A stretch of DNA of 64,000 nt, taken from the NCBI RefSeq assembly GCF_003002915.1, contig NZ_PVTG01000007.1, forward strand, positions 62,001-126,000, given 5' to 3'. This stretch comes from Geodermatophilus tzadiensis (lineage in GTDB: Bacteria; Actinomycetota; Actinomycetes; Mycobacteriales; Geodermatophilaceae). The notes under the pieces are model-generated. The model ran no database searches, had not been told where the DNA came from, and was given only the letters and a program-made list of their open reading frames with translations. The translations under genes were made by a program, and so were the position numbers. Shown in pieces: positions 35,461 to 45,423 of the stretch; position 1 is the stretch's first letter; each line of letters starts with the position of its first letter.

Positions 35461-37917
35461 ATGGACGGCGTGGCCCGCGGAACCCTGCGCATCCACCTCG
35501 GCGCCGCCCCCGGCGTCGGGAAGACCCACGCCGTGCTGGACGAGGCGCACCGGCGGGCCTCCCGCGGTACGGACGTCGTCATCGGGCTGGTCGAGACGCA
35601 CGGGCGGCGGCACACCGCCGACCAGCTCACGGGCCTGGAGGTGCTGCCGCGGCGCGCGGTCACCCACCGGGGCGTGACGCGGACCGAGCTCGACGTCGAT
35701 GCCGTGCTGGCCCGGCACCCCGAGGTCGTCGTCGTCGACGAGCTCGCCCACACCAACGCACCCGGGTCGAGGAACCCCCACCGCTGGCAGGACGTCGACG
35801 AGATCCTCGACGCCGGCATCCACGTGCTGTCCACGGTCGACCTCCAGCACCCGGAGAGCCTCGACGACGTCGTCGAGCAGATCACCGGCACCGCCCAGCA
35901 GGAGACCGTGCCCGACGCCGTGGTCCGCCGGGCCGGCCAGGTCGAGCTGGTGGACACGACCGCGGAGGCGCTGCGCCGGAGGCCGGCCCACGTCGACCCG
36001 GCCGAGCGGGTCGACGCGGCGCCGGCCGACCGGGTCGACGAGGAACCGCGGCGGTACGCGGCCGAGCACGACACCGACCTCGTGTGGGAGACCCGCGAGC
36101 GGGTGGTCGTGGCGCTCACCGGCGGCCCGGAGGGCGAGACGCTGGTCCGCCGCGCCTCCCGGGTGGCCCAGCGCTCCGGCGGCGACCTGCTGGCCGTGCA
36201 CGTCCTCGCCTCCGACGGGCTCACCGGCGCCTCCCCCGGCGCGCTGCGCACGCTGCGGGAGCTGGTGGACAGCCTGGGCGGCAGCTACCACCAGGTGGTC
36301 GGTGACGACGTCGCCGCGGCGCTGCTGGAGTTCGCCCGCAGCGTCGACGCCACCCAGCTGGTCATCGGCACCAGCCGGCGCTCCCGCTGGGCCCGCGCGG
36401 TGCGCCGGGGCATCGGCGGCCAGGTGGTCGCCGACTCCGGCGAGATCGACGTGCACGTCGTCACCCACGCCGCGGCCGGCTCCCGCGGCTGGCGGCTGCC
36501 GCCGCTGACCGGGGCGCTCACCGCCCGTCGCCGGTGGACGGGTCTGCTCCTCGCCGTCGTCGGCGTACCGGTCCTCACCACCCTGTGCCTGCTCACCGGC
36601 GCCTCGCTGCCGGTCGTGCTGCTGGCCTTCCTCCTGCTGGTGCTGGCCGTGGCGTTGACCGGGGGCCTGTGGCCCGCGCTGGTGGCCGCGGTGCTCGGCG
36701 GGCTGGCGGAGAACTGGTTCGTGGTGCCTCCCACCCGGCAGTTCACCGTGCACCGGATGGACGACGTCGTGGCCCTGCTGAGCGGGCTGGTGGTGGCCAC
36801 CGCGGTCGCCACCGTCGTGGACCGCTCGGCGCGGCGGGCCACCGTGGCCGCCCGCTCCCGGGCGGAGACGGCGATGCTCGCCTCCCTCGCCCGGTCCGTG
36901 CTCGCCGGTGACCGGGCCCTGCCCAGCCTGCTGGAGCAGATCCGCGAGGCGTTCGGGCTGCGGTCGGTGACGATGGTCGAGCGCACCCGCGACGGCGAGG
37001 GAGCGGTCGGCACGTGCGGTCGGCCGGACGCCGGCGGCGAGGCGGTCGAGACCGTCGGGATCACCGACACCCTCGCGCTCCGGCTGGCGGGCCGCCCCCT
37101 GCCCGCGGAGGAGCGGCGGCTGCTGGTCGCCTTCGCCGAGCAGGCCGCCGTGGCCCTCCACCAGCGCCGGCTGACCGCGCAGGCCGCCGAGGCCGACCGC
37201 CTGGCCGCGGGCAACAGCATGCGCAGCGCCCTCCTCGCCGCGGTCAGCCACGACCTGCGCACCCCGCTGGCCGGGATCAAGGCGGCCGTGTCGGCCCTGC
37301 GTGCCGCCGACCTCGACCTCGACGACGCCGACCGGGCGGAGCTCACGGCGACCATCGAGGAGTCGACCGACCGGCTCGTCGACCTGGTGGAGAACCTGCT
37401 GGACATGAGCCGCCTGCAGGCCGGTGTCGTCAGCCCGGTGCTGAGCCCGTCGGACCTGCCCGCGGTGGCGCAGCGGGCGCTGCGCACGCTGGACGCGACC
37501 GACCGCGCCCGCGTCCGCCTGGACTGGCCGGACGACCTCCCCCTCGTCCGGGCCGATCCCGGGCTGCTCGAGCGGGTGGCCGCCAACCTGGTGGGCAACG
37601 CGGTGCGGCACGCGTCCGCCGGCCCGGTGACCGTGGCGGCCGCAGCCCTGGGCGCCCGGGTCGAACTGCGTGTCGTCGACCGCGGTCCGGGCGTCGCCCT
37701 GGCGGACCGGGACCGCGTCTTCGCCCCCTTCCAGCGGCTGGGGGACGCCCCGGCCGGGCAGGGCGTCGGCCTGGGGCTCGCGGTGGCCCGGGGACTCACC
37801 GAGGCGATGGGCGGCAGCCTCACCGCGGAGGACACCCCGGGTGGCGGGCTGACGATGGTGGCCTCGCTGCGGGCGGCGGCCGTCCCCGTCCCGGCGACCC
37901 CGCTGCCCGCGCCGTGA
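35461..37917 (+). CDS. kdpD: KdpD-like sensor histidine kinase (variant N-terminal domain)
   Basis: An 818-residue kinase. The KdpD N-terminal domain has Walker A GAAPGVGKT (14-22) and VVDELAHTNAPGSRNP (92-106). A USP-like domain follows (about 213-337), then four transmembrane helices (about 360-455), a GAF region, and a HisKA/HATPase core with His597 in AAVSHDLRTPLAG and N-box NLVGNAVRHA. Between residues 165 and 205 the conserved FFRxGNLxALRELALR block of KdpD is missing and replaced by an Asp/Arg/Pro-rich linker. Its stop overlaps the GTG of kdpE. No kdpFABC is in the window; the nearest transporter is the convergent APC gene. Confidence 0.9.
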   Translation: MDGVARGTLRIHLGAAPGVGKTHAVLDEAHRRASRGTDVVIGLVETHGRRHTADQLTGLEVLPRRAVTHRGVTRTELDVDAVLARHPEVVVVDELAHTNAPGSRNPHRWQDVDEILDAGIHVLSTVDLQHPESLDDVVEQITGTAQQETVPDAVVRRAGQVELVDTTAEALRRRPAHVDPAERVDAAPADRVDEEPRRYAAEHDTDLVWETRERVVVALTGGPEGETLVRRASRVAQRSGGDLLAVHVLASDGLTGASPGALRTLRELVDSLGGSYHQVVGDDVAAALLEFARSVDATQLVIGTSRRSRWARAVRRGIGGQVVADSGEIDVHVVTHAAAGSRGWRLPPLTGALTARRRWTGLLLAVVGVPVLTTLCLLTGASLPVVLLAFLLLVLAVALTGGLWPALVAAVLGGLAENWFVVPPTRQFTVHRMDDVVALLSGLVVATAVATVVDRSARRATVAARSRAETAMLASLARSVLAGDRALPSLLEQIREAFGLRSVTMVERTRDGEGAVGTCGRPDAGGEAVETVGITDTLALRLAGRPLPAEERRLLVAFAEQAAVALHQRRLTAQAAEADRLAAGNSMRSALLAAVSHDLRTPLAGIKAAVSALRAADLDLDDADRAELTATIEESTDRLVDLVENLLDMSRLQAGVVSPVLSPSDLPAVAQRALRTLDATDRARVRLDWPDDLPLVRADPGLLERVAANLVGNAVRHASAGPVTVAAAALGARVELRVVDRGPGVALADRDRVFAPFQRLGDAPAGQGVGLGLAVARGLTEAMGGSLTAEDTPGGGLTMVASLRAAAVPVPATPLPAP

Positions 37918-38588
37918 GCCGGGTCCTGGTCGTCGACGACGACCCGCTGCTCACCCGGGCCCTGCGGGTGACCCTCCGCGCGTCCGGCTACGAGGTGGTG
38001 ACCGCCGTCGACGGCCGCACCGCGCTGCGGGAGGCCGCCGCGGAACGCCCCGACCTGGTCGTCCTGGACCTGGGACTGCCCGATCTCGACGGCACCGAGG
38101 TCCTCGCCGGCCTGCGTCCCTGGTTCGCCGGGCCGGTGCTCGTCCTCTCCGCCCGCGCCGACAGCCGGGACAAGGTCGGGGCGCTGGACGCCGGCGCGGA
38201 CGACTACGTGTCCAAGCCCTTCGACACCGGCGAGCTCCTGGCCCGCCTGCGGGCGCTGCAGCGCAGGGCCGTCCCGGAGCCGGACGGTCCGGTGGTGCAC
38301 GCCGGCTCCTTCACCGTCGACCTGGCCGCCCGGCAGGTGACGGTCGCCGGGGCCGTCGTCCGGCTCACCCCCACCGAGTGGGGCCTGCTCTCCGAGCTGG
38401 TCCGCGCACCCGGGCGGCTGGTCAGCCAGCGGCAACTGCTGCACGCGGTGTGGGGACCCGCCTACGAGCGGGAGACCCACTACCTGCGCGTCTACATGGG
38501 GCAGTTGCGCCGCAAGCTCGAGCCGGACCCGGCGCACCCCCGCCACCTGCTCACCGAGCCCGGGATGGGCTACCGCTTCACCCCGTGA
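37914..38588 (+). CDS. kdpE: KdpE-like OmpR-family response regulator
   Basis: A 224-residue regulator. The receiver has acidic residues 8-10, phospho-acceptor Asp52 in VVLDLGLPD, and lysine in YVSKPF. The winged helix (about 130-222) ends in the typical HLLTEPGMGYRF. The GTG at 37914 lies inside the stop of kdpD (GTGA). It should bind promoters in response to the kinase; targets here could include the convergent APC transporter or a kdp operon elsewhere. Confidence 0.93.
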   Translation: MSRVLVVDDDPLLTRALRVTLRASGYEVVTAVDGRTALREAAAERPDLVVLDLGLPDLDGTEVLAGLRPWFAGPVLVLSARADSRDKVGALDAGADDYVSKPFDTGELLARLRALQRRAVPEPDGPVVHAGSFTVDLAARQVTVAGAVVRLTPTEWGLLSELVRAPGRLVSQRQLLHAVWGPAYERETHYLRVYMGQLRRKLEPDPAHPRHLLTEPGMGYRFTP

Positions 38589-38600
38589 GCGGCCGGCCCG

Positions 38601-40556
38601 TCAGCCGACGTGCACCCGGGGACGGTGCGTGCGGTCGGGCTCGGCCTCCCGGAGCACCTCGCGGGTCACCGGGGCGACCTCCCCGGCGCCGGTGAAGACG
38701 AACCGCAGCAGGTTGGCCAGCGGGTTGCCCTCGGTCCACTCGAAGTAGACGTGCGGCACCCGGTGGGTCTCGTCCCGGATGTGCAGCAGCAGCGCCGCCA
38801 GCGCGTTGGGGACGCTGGCGTGCCGCATGCGGAGCACCCGGTACCGCTCGTGCACCACCTCGCCGTGGACGTCGAGCGCGGTCTCGAACTCCGAGGGGTC
38901 GGTCAGGGTCACCTCGACGAAGACCAGGTCGTCGTCGGTCAGGTCGTTGTCGGCCTGGATCTGCCGCAGCTTCTCCAGGTACTCGACCTGGTCGAGAGCG
39001 TCCGGCTCGTTGGCCACGAAGCGGAGCTTGCGGCGGGAGCAGTCGCGGACGAACATCTCCGCCTTCTCGTCCAGGCGGACCTCGGTCACCCGCAGCTCCA
39101 GCGAGCGGGTCAGCCGGGAGACCAGCGACACCAGGACGATCGCGGCGACGAAGCAGGCGGCGATCGTCACGCCGTCCGGGCGTTCCACCACGTTGACCGC
39201 CGTGGTGTAGACGAAGACGACCGAGATCACGCCGAAGGCGACGGTCAGCCACCGCTGCCGCGCCCGGTGCGCGGCGAGGGCCACCGCGATCGCGGCCGAG
39301 GTGATGAGTGCCAGGACGCCGGTGGCGTAGGCGCCGCCCTGCGCGTCGACGTCGGCGTCGAAGACCCAGGTGACCAGGAAGGCCACGCCGGTCAGGACCA
39401 GCACGAGCGGGCGGACGGCGTGCGCCCAGTCCGGGGCCATGCCGTAGCGGGGCAGGTAGCGCGGGATCAGGTTGAGCATGCCGGCCATCGCCGAGGCACC
39501 GGCGAACCACAGGATCGCGATGGTGATCGCGTCGTAGGCGGTGCCGAAGCCGTCCCCCAGCAGGTCGTGCGCCACGTAGGCCAGGGCCCGGCCGTTGGCG
39601 TCCCCACCCGGCTCGAACGCCGCCTCCGGGATCAGCAGGGTGGTGATCACGCTGCTGGCGATCAGGAACACGCTCATGATCAGGGCCGCCGTCGTCAGCA
39701 GGTGCCGGGCCCCCCGGATCCGGCCGTCCGGGTGCTCCTCGGTGTCCCCGGCATCACCGTCGACGTGCGGCATCACCGCCACCCCGGTCTCGAAGCCGGA
39801 CAGGCCCAGCGCCAGCGCGGGGAACACCAGCAGCGCGGCCCCCACCATCGCGGCCGGGCTGCCGTGCTGGGTGGTCAGCGCAGCCCACCAGTCGCTCACC
39901 AGGACCGGCGCGGCGGCCACCTGCCACAGCCCGACGACGACCACGACCAGGTTCAGCGCGAGGTACCCGGCCACCACGCCGACGGCCACGCCGATCGCCT
40001 CGGTGAACCCCTTGAGGAACACCGCGCCGAGCAGCGCCAGCAGGCCCAGGGTGATCGCCACCTCGTGCCCGTGCAGGGCGGCGGGCGCGTGCGGGTTCTC
40101 GACGATGTGCGCCGTCGCGTCGGCCGCCGACAGGGTCATCGTGACGATCCAGGACGTGGCGGCGAAGCCGAGGAGCACCAGGACGAACAGCTTGCTCTTC
40201 CACGACGGCAGCAGCCGCTCCAGCATGGCGACCGACCCCTCGCCGCGGGGGCTCTCGGCGGCCACCCGCCGGTAGACCGGGAGCGCGCCGAACAGCGTCA
40301 GCGCCACCAGCACCAGGGTCGCCAGCGGCGACAGCAGCCCGGCGGCCAGGAAGGCGATGCCCGGCTGGTAGCCGAGGGTGGAGAAGTAGTCGACGCCGGT
40401 GAGGCACATGACCTGCCACCACCGGTGGGTCGTGTGCGTCGTCTCCGGGTGGGCGTGCGGCCCGGGGATCCCCCGACGCTTCCGTGGCCGGCCCTGCAGG
40501 AACCAGTCGCGCAGCGGCGACGGCGCCTGGAGTTCGGTCTCGGTCGGGGTGACCAC
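38601..40556 (-). CDS. APC superfamily permease with cytoplasmic C-terminal domain
   Basis: A 651-residue membrane protein with about twelve helices. It opens with [27 protein letters not shown], and [10 protein letters not shown] and [20 protein letters not shown] are further recognisable APC blocks. After residue 470 a soluble domain of about 180 residues ([19 protein letters not shown] onward) hangs in the cytoplasm, as in cation/amino-acid permeases related to KUP/KimA. The substrate could be an amino acid or potassium. Its end is 12 bases from the end of the KdpD/KdpE genes, which makes potassium worth testing. The GTG start has GAGGAG upstream. Confidence 0.88.
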   Translation of the reverse strand: MVTPTETELQAPSPLRDWFLQGRPRKRRGIPGPHAHPETTHTTHRWWQVMCLTGVDYFSTLGYQPGIAFLAAGLLSPLATLVLVALTLFGALPVYRRVAAESPRGEGSVAMLERLLPSWKSKLFVLVLLGFAATSWIVTMTLSAADATAHIVENPHAPAALHGHEVAITLGLLALLGAVFLKGFTEAIGVAVGVVAGYLALNLVVVVVGLWQVAAAPVLVSDWWAALTTQHGSPAAMVGAALLVFPALALGLSGFETGVAVMPHVDGDAGDTEEHPDGRIRGARHLLTTAALIMSVFLIASSVITTLLIPEAAFEPGGDANGRALAYVAHDLLGDGFGTAYDAITIAILWFAGASAMAGMLNLIPRYLPRYGMAPDWAHAVRPLVLVLTGVAFLVTWVFDADVDAQGGAYATGVLALITSAAIAVALAAHRARQRWLTVAFGVISVVFVYTTAVNVVERPDGVTIAACFVAAIVLVSLVSRLTRSLELRVTEVRLDEKAEMFVRDCSRRKLRFVANEPDALDQVEYLEKLRQIQADNDLTDDDLVFVEVTLTDPSEFETALDVHGEVVHERYRVLRMRHASVPNALAALLLHIRDETHRVPHVYFEWTEGNPLANLLRFVFTGAGEVAPVTREVLREAEPDRTHRPRVHVG

Positions 40557-40827
40557 TCGCGCTCCTCGGTCGACGTCGGCACCTGCGCAGGTCGACGCTA
40601 GGTCCCACCGGGGGCCACCACCGCCTGGCGGAGGAGGCGAGGGCGTAAGGATTCCGTCAAGACCGCACCGGCGGGGCTCCTGCCGCGGGACGTGTCGCCG
40701 GGCGACCACCTCGCCGAACGCACCACCGACGTGTGGCGCTTCGAGCAGCAGGTCACGGGGCAGCGGGCTCGGCGACGCCGAGTGGTTGTTGGACGGCACG
40801 TCCCGCTCGCCGACCTCCGCCTGCCCC

Positions 40828-41682
40828 TCAGGCGCGCCGGACCACCGGAGGTTCGCCGGTGCTGCCCCGGTTGACCCCCACCAGCCCGCGGGTGCGCGGC
40901 TCCCCGCCGTAGGCGGCGTGCACCCGCGGGCCGGCGGCGCGCAGGCCGCCGTCGACCGTGACCTCCTCACCGGTGACGAAGCGTGCCGCGTCGCCGGCCA
41001 GGAAGACGATGACCTCGGCGACGTCCTCGGGAGCGCCCAGGTCCGGCCAGGGCTGGGCCTCGCGCATGACCGCTCGGGCCGTGTCGAGGTCGGGCCCGAT
41101 CAGCGGCGTGACGATCAGTCCCGGACAGACGGTGTTCACCCGGATCCGGTCGCCGGCCAGCTCCGCCGCGGCCACCCGGCCGAGGTTGACCACCGCGGCC
41201 TTGGCCGCCGAGTACGCCTGGGGGCCGGCTCCTCCGCTGAACGCGGCCACCGAGGCCGTGTTGACGATGGACCCGCCGCGTCCGGCTGCCCGCATCGCAC
41301 GGGCACCGTGCTTGATCCCGAGGAACACACTGCGCACGAGGACAGCGAAGGTGTAGTCCCAGTCCTCGACCGCGATGTCGGTCAGGGCGCCGAAGGCGCC
41401 GCCGACGCCGGCGTTGTTCACGACGCAGTCGATCCGGCCGAACTCGGTCACACAGACCGCCACGGCTCCGGCGACGTCGGCCTCCTCCGACACGTCGGCG
41501 CGAACGAACCTGACCCGCCCGCCGAACTCCTCGCCCAACTCCTCGGCCACCTGCGCGCCGTTCCTCCCGTGGAGATCGGCCACGACCACCTGCCACTCCT
41601 CGGCGAGCAGCCTCGCCACCGTCGCGCGGCCGATGCCACTGGCGCCGCCGGTGACCAGGGCAGCACGGCTCGCGGTGCTCAT
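40828..41682 (-). CDS. Short-chain dehydrogenase/reductase (classical SDR)
   Basis: A 284-residue oxidoreductase. The cofactor loop TGGASGIG is at residues 11-18, DLHGRN after strand 2 favours NAD, NNAGVGG follows, and the catalytic Ser and YSAAK lysine are in place. The end GEEVTVDGG is typical; about 35 residues beyond it form an unusual Arg/Gly/Pro tail. ATG at 41682. It follows the LigM-like gene by 222 bases on the same strand and might oxidise a product of the same pathway. Confidence 0.9.
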   Translation of the reverse strand: MSTASRAALVTGGASGIGRATVARLLAEEWQVVVADLHGRNGAQVAEELGEEFGGRVRFVRADVSEEADVAGAVAVCVTEFGRIDCVVNNAGVGGAFGALTDIAVEDWDYTFAVLVRSVFLGIKHGARAMRAAGRGGSIVNTASVAAFSGGAGPQAYSAAKAAVVNLGRVAAAELAGDRIRVNTVCPGLIVTPLIGPDLDTARAVMREAQPWPDLGAPEDVAEVIVFLAGDAARFVTGEEVTVDGGLRAAGPRVHAAYGGEPRTRGLVGVNRGSTGEPPVVRRA

Positions 41683-41904
41683 CGACGGGTGATCCGATGG
41701 CCGGTGGGCACGATGTCCTCCTGCAACCGACGCTGGTCCGGTCCGTCGGACGACCGTACTGTCGGGCCGGCTCACCAGCCCACCACGGTCACGCGAGTGC
41801 ACATGCGGGAACGGTCGACACCTGTGGCCGCGGTCCGCGTCGACGTCTGAGGGCGAGGGAGTGGCTCAGGTCGTTCCCTCCCGGTGATGAGCCGGTCCTG
41901 GGCG

Positions 41905-43185
41905 TCAGGCGGTGTGCAGGTCCTCCCGTCTCCGGTCGGTCTTGTAGGGCGCCGGGGCGACGGTCGCCCGGATCTCCTTCTGAGGGCCTCCTGGAGTGCC
42001 CCAGTGCACCGTCACCGACGTCCCCACCTCAGCGTGGCCGACGTCGATGGTGCAGAGCGAGAGCATCTGCCGGAAGTAGTAGCTGTAGCCCCGGGACGTC
42101 GCCACCCCGACGAGCTCGCCGTCCACCGTGACCCTGTCCGCCCACATGAACCCGCGCTGGTCACGCGGCATGTCCATGAAGGGGAAGTGGTCCCCGGGCC
42201 GGAACAGTGACGCGTGCACGTCGAGGACGTCGTCGGCGTTCCACACGAGCGTGCGGATCGTCCGACGAGGGTTCGCCTTCTCCTCCTCGAGGGCCTCCCG
42301 ACCGAGGAAGTCGTGGTCGAACCTGATGTTGCGACCCCAGCCGAGCTCGACGGGGCTGCGGTAGTACTCGGAGATGTTCGCTCCGTCGTAGGAGCCGGCG
42401 ATGTACGCGGGCTGAGCGAACGCGGGCATCGACGCGGTGAACACGGCGAGGTAGTCCGCGGTCTCCGGCTCGAAGATCGCGGGGATGTAGTCCGTCGCGA
42501 TGGTCGGGAAGCACGCCTCGAGGTGGTTGATCGGTGCTGTCCGGCCGCCGAGCTTGCGGATGCCGAACTCCTGACCGGCGTCGAGGACAGCGTCGTAGAC
42601 CTCCTGCTTGTACGCGATCGGTCCCTGTAGTTCGAAGCCGATCTCCCCCGCCATCCCCTGTCGGAGGGCGTAGATCTCGTGGCCGGCGACCGTGATCGTG
42701 TTGACGTGCATGAAGCCGGTGTCGCGCAGCCCGCTGCCGGCGACCTTGTCCAGCACGTTGACCGACTGCGGACCGGACACCTGGAGGATGAACCAGTCAT
42801 CCCTGTCGACCTGGACGTCGTAGTCGGTGGAGGCGAGGTGGTGACTGGCCCAGAACCCGCCGCGTCCGTGGAGCATGAACTCCTCCTGCCCGAACCGGGT
42901 GAGGATGCCCTCGTGGATGATCTTGCCGTCGCGGTTGGTGTGGATCGCGTGCTTCGACTGGCCGATGTCGAACCTCGCGAAGCTGTTGACCGTGATCTCA
43001 CCCAGCATGGCCAGGACGTCCGGCCCGGTGAAGCGGTGCTGCCAGAGGAACGACCAGTCCCCGATGTAGCAGGTCTGCTTCCACGACAGGCTCTCGTCCA
43101 GCCAATCGGTGTACTCCGGCTCACCCCAGCGACTCCAGGCGTATCCCTCGGGAGCCCTGCGCATGCTGCTGACCGAGTGACCCAT
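41905..43185 (-). CDS. GcvT-family aminomethyltransferase, LigM/DesA-like O-demethylase
   Basis: A 426-residue protein with the tetrahydrofolate-binding GcvT fold. The order of conserved blocks (WGEPEYTDWLDESLSWKQTCYIGDW near the N-terminus, then LQVSGPQSVNVLDKV, GMAGEIGFELQGP and FDHDFLGREALE) resembles folate-dependent vanillate/syringate O-demethylases more than glycine-cleavage T protein. It would move a methyl group from an aryl ether or amine to tetrahydrofolate. No folate or lignin genes are adjacent. The ATG start has GAGGAAG upstream. Confidence 0.82.
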   Translation of the reverse strand: MGHSVSSMRRAPEGYAWSRWGEPEYTDWLDESLSWKQTCYIGDWSFLWQHRFTGPDVLAMLGEITVNSFARFDIGQSKHAIHTNRDGKIIHEGILTRFGQEEFMLHGRGGFWASHHLASTDYDVQVDRDDWFILQVSGPQSVNVLDKVAGSGLRDTGFMHVNTITVAGHEIYALRQGMAGEIGFELQGPIAYKQEVYDAVLDAGQEFGIRKLGGRTAPINHLEACFPTIATDYIPAIFEPETADYLAVFTASMPAFAQPAYIAGSYDGANISEYYRSPVELGWGRNIRFDHDFLGREALEEEKANPRRTIRTLVWNADDVLDVHASLFRPGDHFPFMDMPRDQRGFMWADRVTVDGELVGVATSRGYSYYFRQMLSLCTIDVGHAEVGTSVTVHWGTPGGPQKEIRATVAPAPYKTDRRREDLHTA

Positions 43186-43654
43186 CGGCTTCCTCACTGT
43201 GGTGTCGGCAGGTGCTGTCCTCCCGGACGCTAGGACCGCCCCGGCCGAGCGGCGACCGCTGGCGTCAGTCCGTCGGGACGCCCTCGCGGCCCGCCTGATG
43301 ACGATCGAGCGGCCTCGGTGGAGGGTCAGGGGCCGTAGACGGTGGTCGGGAACCGCCGCCTCGGCCTGCGATGACACGCTTCCGGCTGCCCGGACTCGGC
43401 CGTCACTGACCGTGGTGGAGACGAGCGGTCAGGCAGCAGATGATGCTGACGATCGCTGACCGTGCAGATCGAGCGGCCGGCCGACGGTGGCCGGCGATCG
43501 GGAGTCATCGGTGCGGGTCGCCGTTCACCGAGGCGAGCAGTGTCATCCACGGATGGAGCACGACGGCGCCGCTGGCCCGGTGACCTCCGCCGTCCCCCGT
43601 CCGTTGCTCCGGAACCGCGCGCGCCGGCGCGACGCCTGAGTCCCACCGGGCCGC
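43186..43654. other. Gene-free 469-base gap
   Basis: Promoter region of the LigM-like gene. The 12-base sequence GATCGAGCGGCC occurs twice (43303-43314 and 43467-43478), and GCCGGCC/GGCCGGC arms form a hairpin at 43476-43495. No open frame is convincing. Confidence 0.4.
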
Positions 43655-44590
43655 TCAGCGGCGGAAGTACAGGCGGACCGCCGTGCCGGCCGGGCCGGTG
43701 CGGACGGCGGCGTCGTCGGCGAGGCTCCACGCCAGCCACATGCCCCGCGGACCGTCGACCGGGTCGGGCGGCACGTAGCCCAGCGTCTCGTCGGGCAGAC
43801 CGGGTCCGGCGTCGGTCACCTCGACGACGAACGCCTCGCCGTCGGTCCACGTCGCCAGCTCGGCGAACGCCGACCCGCGCAGGGCGTTGACGACGATCTC
43901 GTGGGTGGCCAGGACGACGTCGCCCAGCCGGGCCCGCCGGTCCCCGGGGAGCGCCGCGCTCATGGCGCGGCGGGCCTGTACCGGCGCCGTCACGACGTCG
44001 ACGACCGCTCCGCCCGGACGTCCGGTCCAGGGCGGCTGCACCGCGCGGAGGAAGCCGATCGGGTCCTCGTAGGCGGGCTGGGGCGCCGGGGCGGCGCCGG
44101 CCCAGGTGAGCGGGTGGGAGCGGGCGACGGCCGTGAGGACCGCGGTCGGCAGCCGCTGGGCGTCGTGCAGGCACAGGCTGTAGTACGGCATCGCGTCGAG
44201 GCAGCGGTTGGCCACCGCCTCGAACCGGCTCCACTCCCGCCCGTCCTCGCGGGCGAGCCACACCGGCTCGGCGGCCAGCCGCCAGCTCGGCGCTCTGGCA
44301 CGCAGGTCGCGCAGGTCGCGGTCGTAGGCCAGCAGCGTGTCGTGGCCACCACGCCACCAGGTCTCCGCGGCGGCGAAGGTCGCGAGCCGGCCCAGGTCGG
44401 TCCCCAGGTGCCGGGCGAGCAGCGAGCGGACGCGCTCCCCTGCGACGACGAGCACCGGCTCCCCGCGGGCGAACCCCTCGAGGACGAAGGGCACCACCCG
44501 CTCGACGACCTCGCTGTCGGTGGAGAAGATGAACCCCTCGTGGGCGAGGCGGGTGCCGTCCCAGTTCCCGGTCGGACGCAGGAAGGTCAT
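43655..44590 (-). CDS. MEDS-domain protein with HATPase (anti-sigma type kinase)
   Basis: A 311-residue protein. The N-terminal MEDS sensory domain (about 15-180: HEGFIFSTDSEVVERVVPFVLEGFARGEPVLVVAG) is followed by an RsbW-type ATPase (about 205-311) with N-box ATHEIVVNALRG and VEVTDAGPGLPD. Proteins of this design sense a small molecule and act as anti-sigma factors or Ser/Thr kinases in partner switching. Its ATG overlaps the stop of the MEDS-STAS gene by four bases, so the two are made together. STAS proteins are the normal antagonists and substrates of such kinases. Confidence 0.87.
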   Translation of the reverse strand: MTFLRPTGNWDGTRLAHEGFIFSTDSEVVERVVPFVLEGFARGEPVLVVAGERVRSLLARHLGTDLGRLATFAAAETWWRGGHDTLLAYDRDLRDLRARAPSWRLAAEPVWLAREDGREWSRFEAVANRCLDAMPYYSLCLHDAQRLPTAVLTAVARSHPLTWAGAAPAPQPAYEDPIGFLRAVQPPWTGRPGGAVVDVVTAPVQARRAMSAALPGDRRARLGDVVLATHEIVVNALRGSAFAELATWTDGEAFVVEVTDAGPGLPDETLGYVPPDPVDGPRGMWLAWSLADDAAVRTGPAGTAVRLYFRR

Positions 44591-45423
44591 GCCGGCTCCA
44601 CCGCCAGGTCGAAGAGCCCGAGGCAGCGGCGGACGTGCCGGGGAGCCCCGGCCAGCCGCAGGCGGATCCCTCGGGCGGCCAGGTCGCGCCGCGCGCCGTA
44701 GAGGGCGCGCCCGCCGGCGACGTCGAGGAAGTCGAGGTCCGACAGGTCGAGGACCAACTCGCCGGAGCCGTCGCCGGCGACGTCCACCAAGGCGGTCCGC
44801 ACGTGCTCGGCCTCGGTGAGGTCCACCTCGCCGTGCAGGGAGAGCCGCGGTCCGCGGCCGGACAGGTGGGTCTGCGGCTGTCGGTCCCCGAGGTGCTGGA
44901 GCGGGTGCAGGACGGCGACCGGTCCGAGCTCCTCCGCACCCACCGACTCGTCGTAGAGGCACACCGCGGTCATGGGGACGGCACCCATGAGCACGTCGGC
45001 GAGCTGCTCGTACGCGTGCAGCCGACGGCGACCGGAACGGCCGTCCCGGATGAGTGCGGTGACGTCCGCGGCCACGCGCAGGCCGGTCCGTCCGCTCCCG
45101 AGCGCCTCCTGCACCGCGGCGCGGTAGCGCTCGACCTGCTCGAGGGGCGCGAGGCCGGAGCCGCCTGCGTAGGCGTCCCCGGTGGTCTGCAGGTCGAGCC
45201 GGCCGCCGGCGAGCAGCTCGTCCCGATCCGGCAGTGCGGCGCACGCGGTGAGCAGCGCCGGCCGGGACGCGCCGATGAGCAGCAGCTGCTCGTCCCGCCG
45301 GCGTCCCTCGTCGAGGTAGGACACGACGGCCTCGGCGAGGTCGGCGTCGTCGGCGAAGGTCCAGCAGACGTGGTCACCTGGTCGGAGCCCGGTCGGGGAC
45401 GTCAGTCCCCGCGGTGCCGTCAC
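44587..45423 (-). CDS. MEDS-domain protein with STAS (anti-anti-sigma) domain
   Basis: A 278-residue fusion. The MEDS domain (about 1-170) begins RPGDHVCWTFADDADLAEAVVSYLDEG. The STAS domain (about 190-278) reads LSLHGEVDLTEAEHVRTALV then LVLDLSDLDFLDVAGGRALYGA; the usual phosphorylated serine of STAS (DxSGxxxL) is replaced by D-V-A-G, so switching by phosphorylation at that site is unlikely. GTG start at 45423 with no clear ribosome site; GGGTAC ends 11 bases upstream, raising the possibility of a leaderless transcript. Coupled to the MEDS-ATPase gene. Confidence 0.85.
   Translation of the reverse strand: MTAPRGLTSPTGLRPGDHVCWTFADDADLAEAVVSYLDEGRRRDEQLLLIGASRPALLTACAALPDRDELLAGGRLDLQTTGDAYAGGSGLAPLEQVERYRAAVQEALGSGRTGLRVAADVTALIRDGRSGRRRLHAYEQLADVLMGAVPMTAVCLYDESVGAEELGPVAVLHPLQHLGDRQPQTHLSGRGPRLSLHGEVDLTEAEHVRTALVDVAGDGSGELVLDLSDLDFLDVAGGRALYGARRDLAARGIRLRLAGAPRHVRRCLGLFDLAVEPA

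Noticed and set aside
35167..37611. 800-codon open frame opposite the KdpD-like gene
   Set aside because: Composition is dominated by Gly, Arg, Gln and His with no domain signature; it mirrors the codons of the real gene.
43303..43478. Repeated GATCGAGCGGCC as a regulatory pair
   Set aside because: Only 12 bases, distant and without symmetry; could be chance.
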